DNA from: Actinocatenispora comari
Lineage (GTDB): Bacteria > Actinomycetota > Actinomycetes > Mycobacteriales > Micromonosporaceae
Length of the DNA: 34,957 nucleotides
Direction of reading: 5' to 3'
Assembly: GCF_017312725.1 (NCBI RefSeq)
Contig: NZ_BOPO01000009.1
Coordinates: 18,814-53,770 of the forward strand
Shown here: one piece after another, positions 7,543 to 14,877 of the stretch
How positions within the stretch are numbered: the stretch's first letter is position 1
Layout: the number at the start of each line of letters is the position of its first letter
Program-made: the position numbers and the translations under genes
The notes under the pieces: model-generated
The model's database searches: none
What the model was told of the DNA's origin: nothing
The model's input: only the letters and a program-made list of their open reading frames with translations

Positions 7543-10500
7543 TCAGCGGAAGTCGCGGGAGGCGGTGCGGACCGACAGCGACAGCGGCGCGATCCGCTCG
7601 GCGACCAGGTTCGTCACCCCGTCGGCACGCTCCAGCCGGCCCCGGACCAGCATCGCCGGCGCCGTGCGCGCGGTTCGCCGGTGCGCCCGCCACACCCCGG
7701 GCGAGCAGATCACGTTGAGCATGCCGGTCTCGTCCTCCAGGTTGACGAACGTGACGCCGCCGGCGGTCGACGGCCGCTGCCGGTGCGTGACCACCCCGCC
7801 GACGGTGACCCGGTCGCCGTCGGCGACGCCGGCAAGCTCACCGATGCGGCGCGCGCCGGCGGCGTCCAGCCGGTCCCGGGCGAACTCGGCCGGATGGCTG
7901 TCGGTGGACAGTCCGATCGCCCACACGTCGGCCGCGATCCGCTCCACCGCGTCCATTCCGGGCAGCGTCGGCGCGGCGGCCCCGCTGCCGGTACCGGGCA
8001 GGGTGTCGGGCCGTTCGGTGGCGGCGGCGCCGGCCGCCCACAGCGCCTGCCGCCGGGTCAGCCCGATCCCGCCGAACGCGCCGGCGGTGGCCAGCGCCTC
8101 CAGCGCCGCCGTGCCCAGCCCGGTACGCCGGGCCAGGTCGATCAGGTCCCGGTACGGGCCGCGCTCCTGCCGCTCGGCCACGATCTTCTCGGCCAGCTCG
8201 GTGCCGACGCCGCGCACCGCCGACAGGCCCAGCCGTACCGCCGGGCCGGCCACGCCCCACTGCCGTTTCGGCGCCTTCTTCGGTGCCGGCGCTGCGCACT
8301 GCCGGCCGGCGGCCGGATCGGCGCACTGCCGGCCGGCGGCCGGGTCCGCACGCTGCCGGCCGGTAGCCGGGTCGGTGCGCTGCCGGCCGGCGGCCGGGTC
8401 GGTGCGCTGCCGGCCCTCCAGCGTCGCGCCGGCGCCGGAGGAGTTGATGTCCGGCCGCAGGATCGCCACGCCGTGCCGGCGCGCGTCGGCGACCAGCGTC
8501 TGCGGCGAGTAGAACCCCATCGGTTGGGCGTTGAGCAGCGCGGCGCAGAACGCGGCCGGGTAGTACCGCTTGAGGTAGGCGCTGGCGTACACCAGGAACG
8601 CGAAGCTGATCGCGTGGCTCTCGGGAAAGCCGAAGTTGGCGAACGCGGACAGCTTGGTGAAGATCTCGTCGGCCAGCTCGCCGGTGATGCCGTTGCCGGC
8701 CATCCCCTCGTACAGCCGGCGGCGCAGTTGCTCCATCCGCTCGGTGGAGCGCTTCGAGCCCATCGCCCGGCGCAGCCGGTCGGCCTCGGCCGGGCCGAAG
8801 TCGGCCACGTCCATCGCCAGTTGCATCAGCTGCTCCTGGAACAGCGGTACGCCCAGGGTCTTGCCCAGGGCCCGCTCCATCAACGGATGCGGGATCGTCT
8901 TCGGCTGCCGGCCGTTCTTGCGGTCCAGGTAGGGGTGCACCGAGCCGCCCTGGATCGGGCCGGGGCGGATCAGCGCCACCTCCACCACCAGGTCGTAGAA
9001 GCACTTCGGCTTGAGCCGGGGCAGCGTGGCCATCTGCGCCCGCGACTCGACCTGGAACACCCCGACCGAGTCGGCCTCGCACAGCATCTGGTAGACGCCC
9101 TCGTCCTCGATCGGCAGCTCGTGCAACGTGTACCGCTCGCCGTGGTGCTGGCCGACCAGCCGCAACGCCTCGCCCAGCGCGGTGAGCATGCCGAGCCCCA
9201 GCAGGTCGAACTTGACCAGTTCGATCGCCGCGCAGCCCTCCTTGTCCCACTGCAGCACGGTGCGGCCGGGCATCCGGGCGTGCTCGACCGGGCACACCTC
9301 GCTGACCGGCCGGTCGCAGATCACCATCCCGCCGGAGTGGATGCCCAGGTGCCGGGGGAAGCCGAGCATCCGGTCGGCCAGCTCGATCACCTGACCCGGA
9401 ATCCCCTCACCGTCCACAGTGGACGCATGCCCGTCCAGGCTCCTGCTCCAGGCGTCCCGCTGGCCGGGCGAGTAGCCGAGCGCGGCGGCCGCGTCCCGCA
9501 CCGCCATCCGTGGCCGGTAGCTGATCACGTTCGCCACCTGGGCGGCGTGCCGGCGGCCGTGCTTGGTGTAGACGTACTGGATGACCTCCTCGCGGCGGTC
9601 CGACGCGATGTCGATGTCGATGTCCGGCGGCCCGTCCCGTTCCGGCGCGAGGAACCGTTCGAACAGCAGGTCGTAGGCGATCGGGTCGGCGGCGGTGATG
9701 CCCAGCGCGTAGCAGACCGCGGAGTTGGCCGCCGATCCCCGGCCCTGGCACAGGATGCCCTTCTCCCGGCAGAACCGCACGATGTCCCACACCACCAGGA
9801 AGTACCCGGGGAAGCCGAGCTCGTCGATGATCGCCAGCTCGTGCTCGATCTGCTCGTACGCACCCGGATGCTGCGCGGCCGAGCCGTAGTGCTCGGCCGC
9901 GCCGTCGTAGGTGAGCCGGCGCAGGTAGGCCATCTCCGAGTCGACGTCGGCCGGCAGGTCGAAGTCGGGCAACCGGGGCGCCACCAACCGCAGGTCGAAC
10001 GCGCAGTCCGCGGCGATGTCCACAGTGGACTCCACCGCGCCGGGCCAGCCGCGGAACCGGGCCGCCATCTCCGCGCCGCTGCGCAGGAACGCCGCGCCGG
10101 CCGGGGGCAGCCAGCCGGCCAGCTCGTCCAGCGAGCAGCGCGCCCGTACCGCCGCGAGCGCCGCCGCCAGCCGCCCGTCCGCCGGCCGGGCGTAGTGCAC
10201 GTTGCCGGTCGCCACCACCGGCAACCGTTGCCGCTGCGCCAGTTCCGCGAGGATCTCGTTGCGGTCGTCGTCGTCCGGCCGGTCGTGGTCGGTCAGCTCC
10301 ACCGCCACCCGGTCGGCGCCGAACATGGCGACCAGCTCCCGCAGCCGCGCCTCCGCCGCATCCCGCCCGTCCGCCATCGCCGCACCCGGGCCCGCCGCGG
10401 CGAGCGCCGCCGGTACCGCACCCTTGCGGCAACCGGTCAGCACCCACCAGTGGCCCCGGCCGAGCTCCGCCAGCTGTGCCGGGTCGTACACCGGGCGGCC

Positions 10501-11319
10501 CTTCCGGCCACCACGCAGGTGCGCCTCGCTGATCGCGGTGGCCAGCCGCCGGTAGCCCTCCGCGCCCCGGGCCAGCACCAGCAGGTGCTCGCCGGCCGGA
10601 TCCTGGTTCGGGCCGGACGCCACCGGCGCCGCGGCCAGGGTCAGCTCGGCACCGAACACCGTGGCCAGCCCGTGGTCGCGGGCCGCCTCGGCGAAATCGA
10701 CCACGCCGTAGAACCCGTCGTGGTCGGTGACCGCGAGGCCGGCGAGCCCCAGCCTGGCCGCCTGCTCGGCCAACTGCCCGGGCGGGCTCGCCCCGTCCAG
10801 GAAGCTGTAGTTGGTGTGGCAGTGCAGCTCCGCGTACGGTACCGGCCGGACCCGGCCGGCCCGTCGAAACGCCCCCGGCGGCACCGCCGCCCGCCCACCG
10901 TTCGTACCGTTCCGGTCGCCACCGGCCCGAACGGCACCGGGCCGGTCCACGTCGTACCGGTCGGTGCCGGCGCCGGGCAGCGCCCGGAGCCGGCGGTCAC
11001 GCCGCCGGGTGCGGCCACCGCCCACCGGTTCCGTGCCGTACCGCTCTCCCCCGGCCTCTCCCCCGGCACCCGGCGACCCGAGGCCACCCGATGGCCGGGT
11101 CCCCTCGGGCGACTCGAGATCAGCCGACGGCTGGGGACCCCCCACCGGCTTGCGGCCGTGCGCGGGGTGGCGATCGCCCGACGGTTCGACATCGCCCGAC
11201 GGTTCGGGGTCGTCCGCCGGCTTGCGGTCACCCGACGGCTCGGGGTCGTCCGGGGACCGGCCGCCGACCAGGCGGCGGCGGTACTCCGCCCACGAGATCG
11301 GCGGATTGTGCCACCCCAT
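7543..11319 (-). CDS. dnaE2: Error-prone DNA polymerase III alpha subunit DnaE2
   Basis: Predicted product of 1258 aa, about 150 aa longer than the usual DnaE2. With ImuA' and ImuB it forms the mutasome that copies past damaged DNA. The start MGWHNPPISWAEY is the conserved DnaE2 N-terminus, so I prefer ATG 11319 to the in-frame GTG 11352. The PHP domain begins PYAELHCHTNYSFLDG (H166, H168). The polymerase catalytic aspartates are in PPDIDIDIASD near residue 565, and the C-terminal OB fold reads VTVGGVVTHRQRPSTAGG. The extra length lies in two places. A Pro/Gly/Asp-rich segment at residues about 20-160 contains DDPEPSGD repeats. A linker at about 968-1009 is built from 27-bp tandem repeats (GRQRTDPAA units). 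Both are outside the catalytic core. It is last in the imuA'-imuB-dnaE2 series, 51 bases after imuB. Confidence 0.95.
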   Translation of the reverse strand: MGWHNPPISWAEYRRRLVGGRSPDDPEPSGDRKPADDPEPSGDVEPSGDRHPAHGRKPVGGPQPSADLESPEGTRPSGGLGSPGAGGEAGGERYGTEPVGGGRTRRRDRRLRALPGAGTDRYDVDRPGAVRAGGDRNGTNGGRAAVPPGAFRRAGRVRPVPYAELHCHTNYSFLDGASPPGQLAEQAARLGLAGLAVTDHDGFYGVVDFAEAARDHGLATVFGAELTLAAAPVASGPNQDPAGEHLLVLARGAEGYRRLATAISEAHLRGGRKGRPVYDPAQLAELGRGHWWVLTGCRKGAVPAALAAAGPGAAMADGRDAAEARLRELVAMFGADRVAVELTDHDRPDDDDRNEILAELAQRQRLPVVATGNVHYARPADGRLAAALAAVRARCSLDELAGWLPPAGAAFLRSGAEMAARFRGWPGAVESTVDIAADCAFDLRLVAPRLPDFDLPADVDSEMAYLRRLTYDGAAEHYGSAAQHPGAYEQIEHELAIIDELGFPGYFLVVWDIVRFCREKGILCQGRGSAANSAVCYALGITAADPIAYDLLFERFLAPERDGPPDIDIDIASDRREEVIQYVYTKHGRRHAAQVANVISYRPRMAVRDAAAALGYSPGQRDAWSRSLDGHASTVDGEGIPGQVIELADRMLGFPRHLGIHSGGMVICDRPVSEVCPVEHARMPGRTVLQWDKEGCAAIELVKFDLLGLGMLTALGEALRLVGQHHGERYTLHELPIEDEGVYQMLCEADSVGVFQVESRAQMATLPRLKPKCFYDLVVEVALIRPGPIQGGSVHPYLDRKNGRQPKTIPHPLMERALGKTLGVPLFQEQLMQLAMDVADFGPAEADRLRRAMGSKRSTERMEQLRRRLYEGMAGNGITGELADEIFTKLSAFANFGFPESHAISFAFLVYASAYLKRYYPAAFCAALLNAQPMGFYSPQTLVADARRHGVAILRPDINSSGAGATLEGRQRTDPAAGRQRTDPATGRQRADPAAGRQCADPAAGRQCAAPAPKKAPKRQWGVAGPAVRLGLSAVRGVGTELAEKIVAERQERGPYRDLIDLARRTGLGTAALEALATAGAFGGIGLTRRQALWAAGAAATERPDTLPGTGSGAAAPTLPGMDAVERIAADVWAIGLSTDSHPAEFARDRLDAAGARRIGELAGVADGDRVTVGGVVTHRQRPSTAGGVTFVNLEDETGMLNVICSPGVWRAHRRTARTAPAMLVRGRLERADGVTNLVAERIAPLSLSVRTASRDFR
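8294..8416. repeat. Four and a half tandem 27-bp units inside dnaE2
   Basis: Full units are 8294-8320, 8321-8347, 8348-8374 and 8375-8401, followed by a partial unit. Each contains ctgccggccgg and on the coding strand gives GRQRTDPAA or GRQCADPAA. The array forms a charged linker between the polymerase body and the C-terminal helix-hairpin-helix/OB part. Confidence 0.92.
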
Positions 11320-11352
11320 CAGCGCACCCCGTCCCCGTCGTGACCTACACAC

Positions 11353-11363
11353 TCCACTGTGGA
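11353..11363. repeat. Recurrent near-palindrome TCCACAGTGGA between imuB and dnaE2
   Basis: This 11-mer occurs here (on the minus strand), in dnaE2 at 9413-9423 and 10019-10029, and at the end of the P450 homologue at 6271-6281. I saw no copy elsewhere in the window. In the three coding copies it spells Ser-Thr-Val-Asp and uses the rare Thr codons ACA or ACT. The function is unknown. Confidence 0.5.
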
Positions 11364-11370
11364 CAGATAA

Positions 11371-12909
11371 TCAGTCATAGCTCGCCTCCACCCGCCATCG
11401 GCCGTCCGAGCACGCCAGCAGCAGGGCCCGGCCGTCCGCCAGCGACACCTGGATGCGGGCCAGCCGCCGCGCCTCGCCGGGCTGCCACCAGCGCTCCTCC
11501 GCCGGCCACGGCCCGGCCCAGGACAGCACCGCCGCCGGCGCACCGGTACCGACCGCCACCGTCGCCGGCGACGCGGTGATCTGGTGCCGGCCGGTCACCC
11601 CGATCGGCACCCCGTCGGCGGCCAGCACGGCGGCACCGGCCGCCGCGACGTCCGCCGGCGCCGGCATCGGCAGCCGCCCGGGCCACGGCGCCGGCGGCAA
11701 CGCCGGTACCCGTTCGTCGCCGAACGGCACCTGCCGCGTCAGCTCGGTCGGCGACCGGCCGCCGCCGAGCACCGGGGCCAGCACCCCGGCCGGCCCCAAC
11801 AGCCCCTGGACGTGCGTGATCGACCGGCGCGCGTCGGCCCCCTCGTCGCCCGGCTCGCCCCACAACCGGCGCTGGAAGCCGGCGTGCTCGACCAGCCCGT
11901 CCGGGACCAGGCACAGCGTCGTGACCCCGGCGGTCGGCCGGCCCGCGCGGGTCAGCCACCCCTCCAGCTGCCAGCGGACCCGGTCGGCGATCTCCGCCGG
12001 CCCGAGCAGCCCGTCGTAGCGCCAGGTGCGCTCCAGCTGCTCCCCGTTGCCGGTACCGGCGACGATGGTCAGTCGGGTGGCGCCCAGGCCGTGCGCGGTC
12101 AGCCGCTCGTGCAGCCGCTCGGCCAGCGACCGGGCCAGGAACGCGGCGGTGTCCACCCGCGCCACCGGATCGTCGAACTCCTCGCGTACCGACAGCTCTG
12201 GCGGCACCGACCGGGGCGCGAGCAGCCGCTGCTCCCGGCCGGCGGCCAGCCGGTGCGCCACCGCCGCGTCGAACCCGAACCGGGCCAGCACGTCACCGGC
12301 CGGCAGCGCGGCGAACGCACCGAGGGTACGGATGCCGAGCCGGCGCAGCAGCCCCACCAGCTCCGGCCGGGCCAGCACCCGCACGTCCAGCTCGGCCAGG
12401 AACGCCGGCGTGTCACCCGGCTCGACCAGCACGCCGGCCCGGGCTGCCAGCGTCGCCGCGAACACCCCGTCCGCGATGCCGACCTGCGCCTCCACCTCGC
12501 AGCTGGTGGCGACGTGATCGACCAGTCGCTCGGCCGCGGTCGCCTCGCCACCCAGGTACCCGGCCGGGCCCCGGGCCGCGAGCGCCGCCACCCCCGGCCG
12601 TACCACCTCGACGCCGGCGGCGAGTTCGGCGACCGCGTCGGCCACCGGTTCGAACACCCGCACGTCACGCACCGGGTCGTGCGGTACCACGATCAGCTCC
12701 GGGCAGCAGGCCTGGGCGTCGCGCCGCCGCTGCCCGCGCCGGACGCCCTCGGCGCGGGCCAACTGCGAGCAGGCGATCACGCTACCGGCGTCGATGACCG
12801 CCACCGGCCGGTGCTCGGCCAGCTCGATCCCGGCGTCGCGGTGGTCGGTGAAGGCCGCGGCAACCGGCCAGTCCGGGCACCAGAGCACCAGCGTGCGGAT
12901 CGGATCCAC
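11371..12909 (-). CDS. imuB: Mutasome hub protein ImuB, inactive Y-family polymerase
   Basis: Predicted product of 512 aa. ImuB has a Y-family polymerase fold but bridges ImuA', DnaE2 and the beta clamp rather than synthesising DNA. The N-terminus reads RTLVLWCPDWPVAAAF where an active polymerase would have an acidic YVDxDxFFA-type motif. The second acidic motif is also absent (VVRPGVAALAA), which agrees with a catalytically dead protein. RQVPFGDE at Q393 lies where mycobacterial ImuB has its beta-clamp motif QLPLWG and is a good candidate for it. The GTG start at 12909 sits one base after the imuA' stop, so translation is probably coupled. No repeat expansion is visible in this gene, unlike its two partners. 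Confidence 0.92.
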   Translation of the reverse strand: MDPIRTLVLWCPDWPVAAAFTDHRDAGIELAEHRPVAVIDAGSVIACSQLARAEGVRRGQRRRDAQACCPELIVVPHDPVRDVRVFEPVADAVAELAAGVEVVRPGVAALAARGPAGYLGGEATAAERLVDHVATSCEVEAQVGIADGVFAATLAARAGVLVEPGDTPAFLAELDVRVLARPELVGLLRRLGIRTLGAFAALPAGDVLARFGFDAAVAHRLAAGREQRLLAPRSVPPELSVREEFDDPVARVDTAAFLARSLAERLHERLTAHGLGATRLTIVAGTGNGEQLERTWRYDGLLGPAEIADRVRWQLEGWLTRAGRPTAGVTTLCLVPDGLVEHAGFQRRLWGEPGDEGADARRSITHVQGLLGPAGVLAPVLGGGRSPTELTRQVPFGDERVPALPPAPWPGRLPMPAPADVAAAGAAVLAADGVPIGVTGRHQITASPATVAVGTGAPAAVLSWAGPWPAEERWWQPGEARRLARIQVSLADGRALLLACSDGRWRVEASYD

Positions 12910-12910
12910 C

Positions 12911-13924
12911 TCAGCCCACCGCCTCGGCCCCGGCCGGACCTGCGGACTGCGTACCGGCGTCGGTGGGCTGCCCCATCCCGGCACCGCCCGCCACCCGGCC
13001 ACCCGACCCGGCACCGCCGGTCGCTTCGATGCCGGTCACCGCACCGGATTCGGCGCCAGCGACGCCCGCGGCCCCGGCACTGCCCGCCCCGGCCAACGCG
13101 TAGTCCGTGGCGGCAGCCCCGGCACCGATCGACGCCCCCGTCCCAGCAGGCGAACCGTAGTCCCTGGCGGCAGCCCCGGCACCGATCGCCGCCCCCGTCC
13201 CAGCAGGCGAACCGTAGTCTGTGGTGGCGGCGAAGGCCGCCACCACAGACGCTTCGCCGAGCCGGCCCGCCGGCAGCAGCAGCCGGGCCGAGCGAGGCCG
13301 GGCCGCGGCGCCCCGGCCGGTGGCCCGCACCGTCAGGGTGCGTCGCCGGAGCCGGCCGCGCCCGTCGGACAGCCCCTCCCAGACCGGATCCGTGCAGCGC
13401 AGCGACACGTCGGCGCCCGGCCAGTCGCCGTGCACCACCAGGACGGCGCCACGCTGCCGGGCCCGGGCCGCGAGCCGGCGCGCCTGCCCCACCGGCACCG
13501 TCCCGGCCGGCCGCGCCACCACCAGCCCGAACCCGTCCAGCAGCGCACCGACCACCGGCCACCAGTGGTGTCCGGGGTCCGGTACCAGGGCGAGGCGTTC
13601 GGGGGCCACCCCGAACTCGGCGGCGCTGACCACGCCGACGTTCGGCAACCCCACCATGGCGCACCATTCGCCCTGCTGGGACGCCGCACCCAGCAGCGCG
13701 AACATCAGCGAGGTGCCGCCGATCGCGGCGGCCACCGACAGCACGCTGCCCCGCCGCAGCCCGCCGTCGGGCAGCAGTTGCCGCAGCGGCGGGTACACCG
13801 GAAGGACCCGGCCGATGCGATGGTGGATCGTGGCGGCCGAACGAACGGCGCCGGAGCGCAGCAGCTGCGCCGGCGCGGGTCCACGTACCGCACCGCCGGC
13901 GGGCCGGACGGCCTCGCCTCTCAT
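12911..13924 (-). CDS. imuA': ImuA' (RecA-like SOS mutagenesis accessory protein)
   Basis: Predicted product of 337 aa. ImuA' proteins are RecA/SulA-related partners of ImuB and are needed for DnaE2-dependent mutagenesis. The RecA-like core starts LPDGGLRRGSVLSVAAAIGGTSL; where a Walker A would place Gly-Lys-Thr/Ser it has Gly-Gly-Thr-Ser, so the invariant lysine is missing. The core continues through VPDPGHHWWPVVGALLDGFGLVV and ends near SARLLLPAGRLGEAS. The last ~105 residues are Ala/Gly/Thr-rich and begin with two copies of a 19-residue repeat (DYGSPAGTGA...), probably a disordered tail. ATG 13924 has GGGGGA a few bases upstream. It is the first gene of the imuA'-imuB-dnaE2 run. A 464-base gap separates it from the HEPN gene upstream, and no LexA box lies directly in front of it. 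Confidence 0.88.
   Translation of the reverse strand: MRGEAVRPAGGAVRGPAPAQLLRSGAVRSAATIHHRIGRVLPVYPPLRQLLPDGGLRRGSVLSVAAAIGGTSLMFALLGAASQQGEWCAMVGLPNVGVVSAAEFGVAPERLALVPDPGHHWWPVVGALLDGFGLVVARPAGTVPVGQARRLAARARQRGAVLVVHGDWPGADVSLRCTDPVWEGLSDGRGRLRRRTLTVRATGRGAAARPRSARLLLPAGRLGEASVVAAFAATTDYGSPAGTGAAIGAGAAARDYGSPAGTGASIGAGAAATDYALAGAGSAGAAGVAGAESGAVTGIEATGGAGSGGRVAGGAGMGQPTDAGTQSAGPAGAEAVG
13100..13225. repeat. Two tandem 57-bp units plus a partial third in imuA'
   Basis: Units 13100-13156 and 13157-13213 differ at very few positions, and a third starts at 13214 (gtagtctgtgg). They encode 19-residue repeats in the ImuA' tail. The high identity suggests a recent duplication. The period is again a multiple of three. 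Confidence 0.92.
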
Positions 13925-14388
13925 CTCTTCCCCCGTTGTGTACTACCCCGCACGGCCCTGCCCACCGCGCGCACTGGCGACCCGCCGTCCCGAACCGGTC
14001 GTCCGGGCCGTCAGCCGCGAAGCAGGATCGGTCGGCCGCGAACCGCGGCACGACACGGCGACCGGCTGGACGGCACCGCTGCACAGCACCGCTGCACGGC
14101 ACCGCTGGACGGCGCTGCCGGACAGGTAGCCCCAGCCGACAGGCCGCACCGCCGGACAGGCAGCACCGCCGGACCGGCAGCACCACCGGACAGGCAGCGC
14201 CACCGGACGGACACCGTGATCGGACAGCTACGGATGAGACCGGCGGCACGGCACGACCCGAGCCCCCACACGGGCCCGACCAACGCTTCCCCACCGGCAC
14301 CGCCCTGGCCCCGGGACACGCCACCAGCGGTGGCTGGCCCCGGGCGACGTGGTACCGGTCAGCGGCCGGAAGGCCGTGCCGCCGGTGG
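13925..14388. repeat. Non-coding gap with 13-bp and 17-bp tandem repeats
   Basis: No credible gene lies between the HEPN gene and imuA'. Two adjacent arrays fill the middle. Four 13-bp units (14071-14122) follow cggcaccgctgca, and four 17-bp units (14146-14213) follow gcaccgccggacaggca. The periods are not multiples of three, which fits non-coding DNA. A small hairpin, cggcc-ggaa-ggccg, sits at about 14363-14376 just past the HEPN stop. Whether transcripts cross this gap to imuA' is open. Confidence 0.75.
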
Positions 14389-14877
14389 TCAGCTCGCCCT
14401 GGCGGTGATCAGCGGCTGGTGCGGCAGGCCGAGCGACAGCTCGACCACCGCGACGAACCGTTCGGCGTCGGCGCGCAGATCGTCGGCCTCGACCGTGCTG
14501 ACCACCCGCAGGCCCGCCTCGGCGGCGGATCTCTTGGCGGCACCGGCGGCGAACCGGTCCGCCCACTGCGACAGTTCCGGCGCCACGGCCGACAGCAGTG
14601 CCCACACGTTGGTGGGCCGGCGGCGCCGGGCCGGGGTGGGTCTGGCCCGGGACACCAGCACGGCCGCGGCCGCGCGCAGCGCGGCGAGATGGGCGGTGGC
14701 GTATCGCTGGCCGTCGGAGCGGGTCTCCGCCGCCTCGATCAGCCCGCGCCGGGCCAGCGCCAGCAACTCGTGGGCGGACCGGTGCGGCATCACGTGGGCG
14801 GGGATCGTCGGCAGCTCCGCCGCGGCGCGCCCGGCAACGGCCGGTGCCACGGAACCGGGCCTGTGCATTCTTGCCAT
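14389..14877 (-). CDS. HEPN-domain protein of the SAV_6107 family
   Basis: Predicted product of 162 aa and almost entirely helical. I recognise it as the actinobacterial SAV_6107-type HEPN family by RSAHELLALARRGL (33-46) and QRYATAHLAALRAAAAVL (57-74). The latter holds R58-x4-H63, which matches the Rx4-6H signature of HEPN ribonucleases, so an RNA-cleaving activity is possible. It has not been shown for this family as far as I know. A cluster of basic residues, ARPTPARRRRPTNVW, follows at about 78-92. ATG 14877 has AAGGGG about ten bases upstream. The gene lies in front of imuA'-imuB-dnaE2 on the same strand and 369 bases downstream of an exact LexA box, which makes it a candidate SOS gene. 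Confidence 0.85.
   Translation of the reverse strand: MARMHRPGSVAPAVAGRAAAELPTIPAHVMPHRSAHELLALARRGLIEAAETRSDGQRYATAHLAALRAAAAVLVSRARPTPARRRRPTNVWALLSAVAPELSQWADRFAAGAAKRSAAEAGLRVVSTVEADDLRADAERFVAVVELSLGLPHQPLITARAS

Noticed and set aside
7429-11343. 1304-codon open frame on the plus strand opposite dnaE2
   Set aside because: It is antisense to a well-conserved DnaE2, has Arg/Gly/Pro/His-rich composition without any domain, and is a product of high third-position GC.
14071-14213. Short repeats resembling a CRISPR array
   Set aside because: Units of 13 and 17 bp abut directly without spacers and have no dyad symmetry, so they are minisatellites. No cas gene is present.
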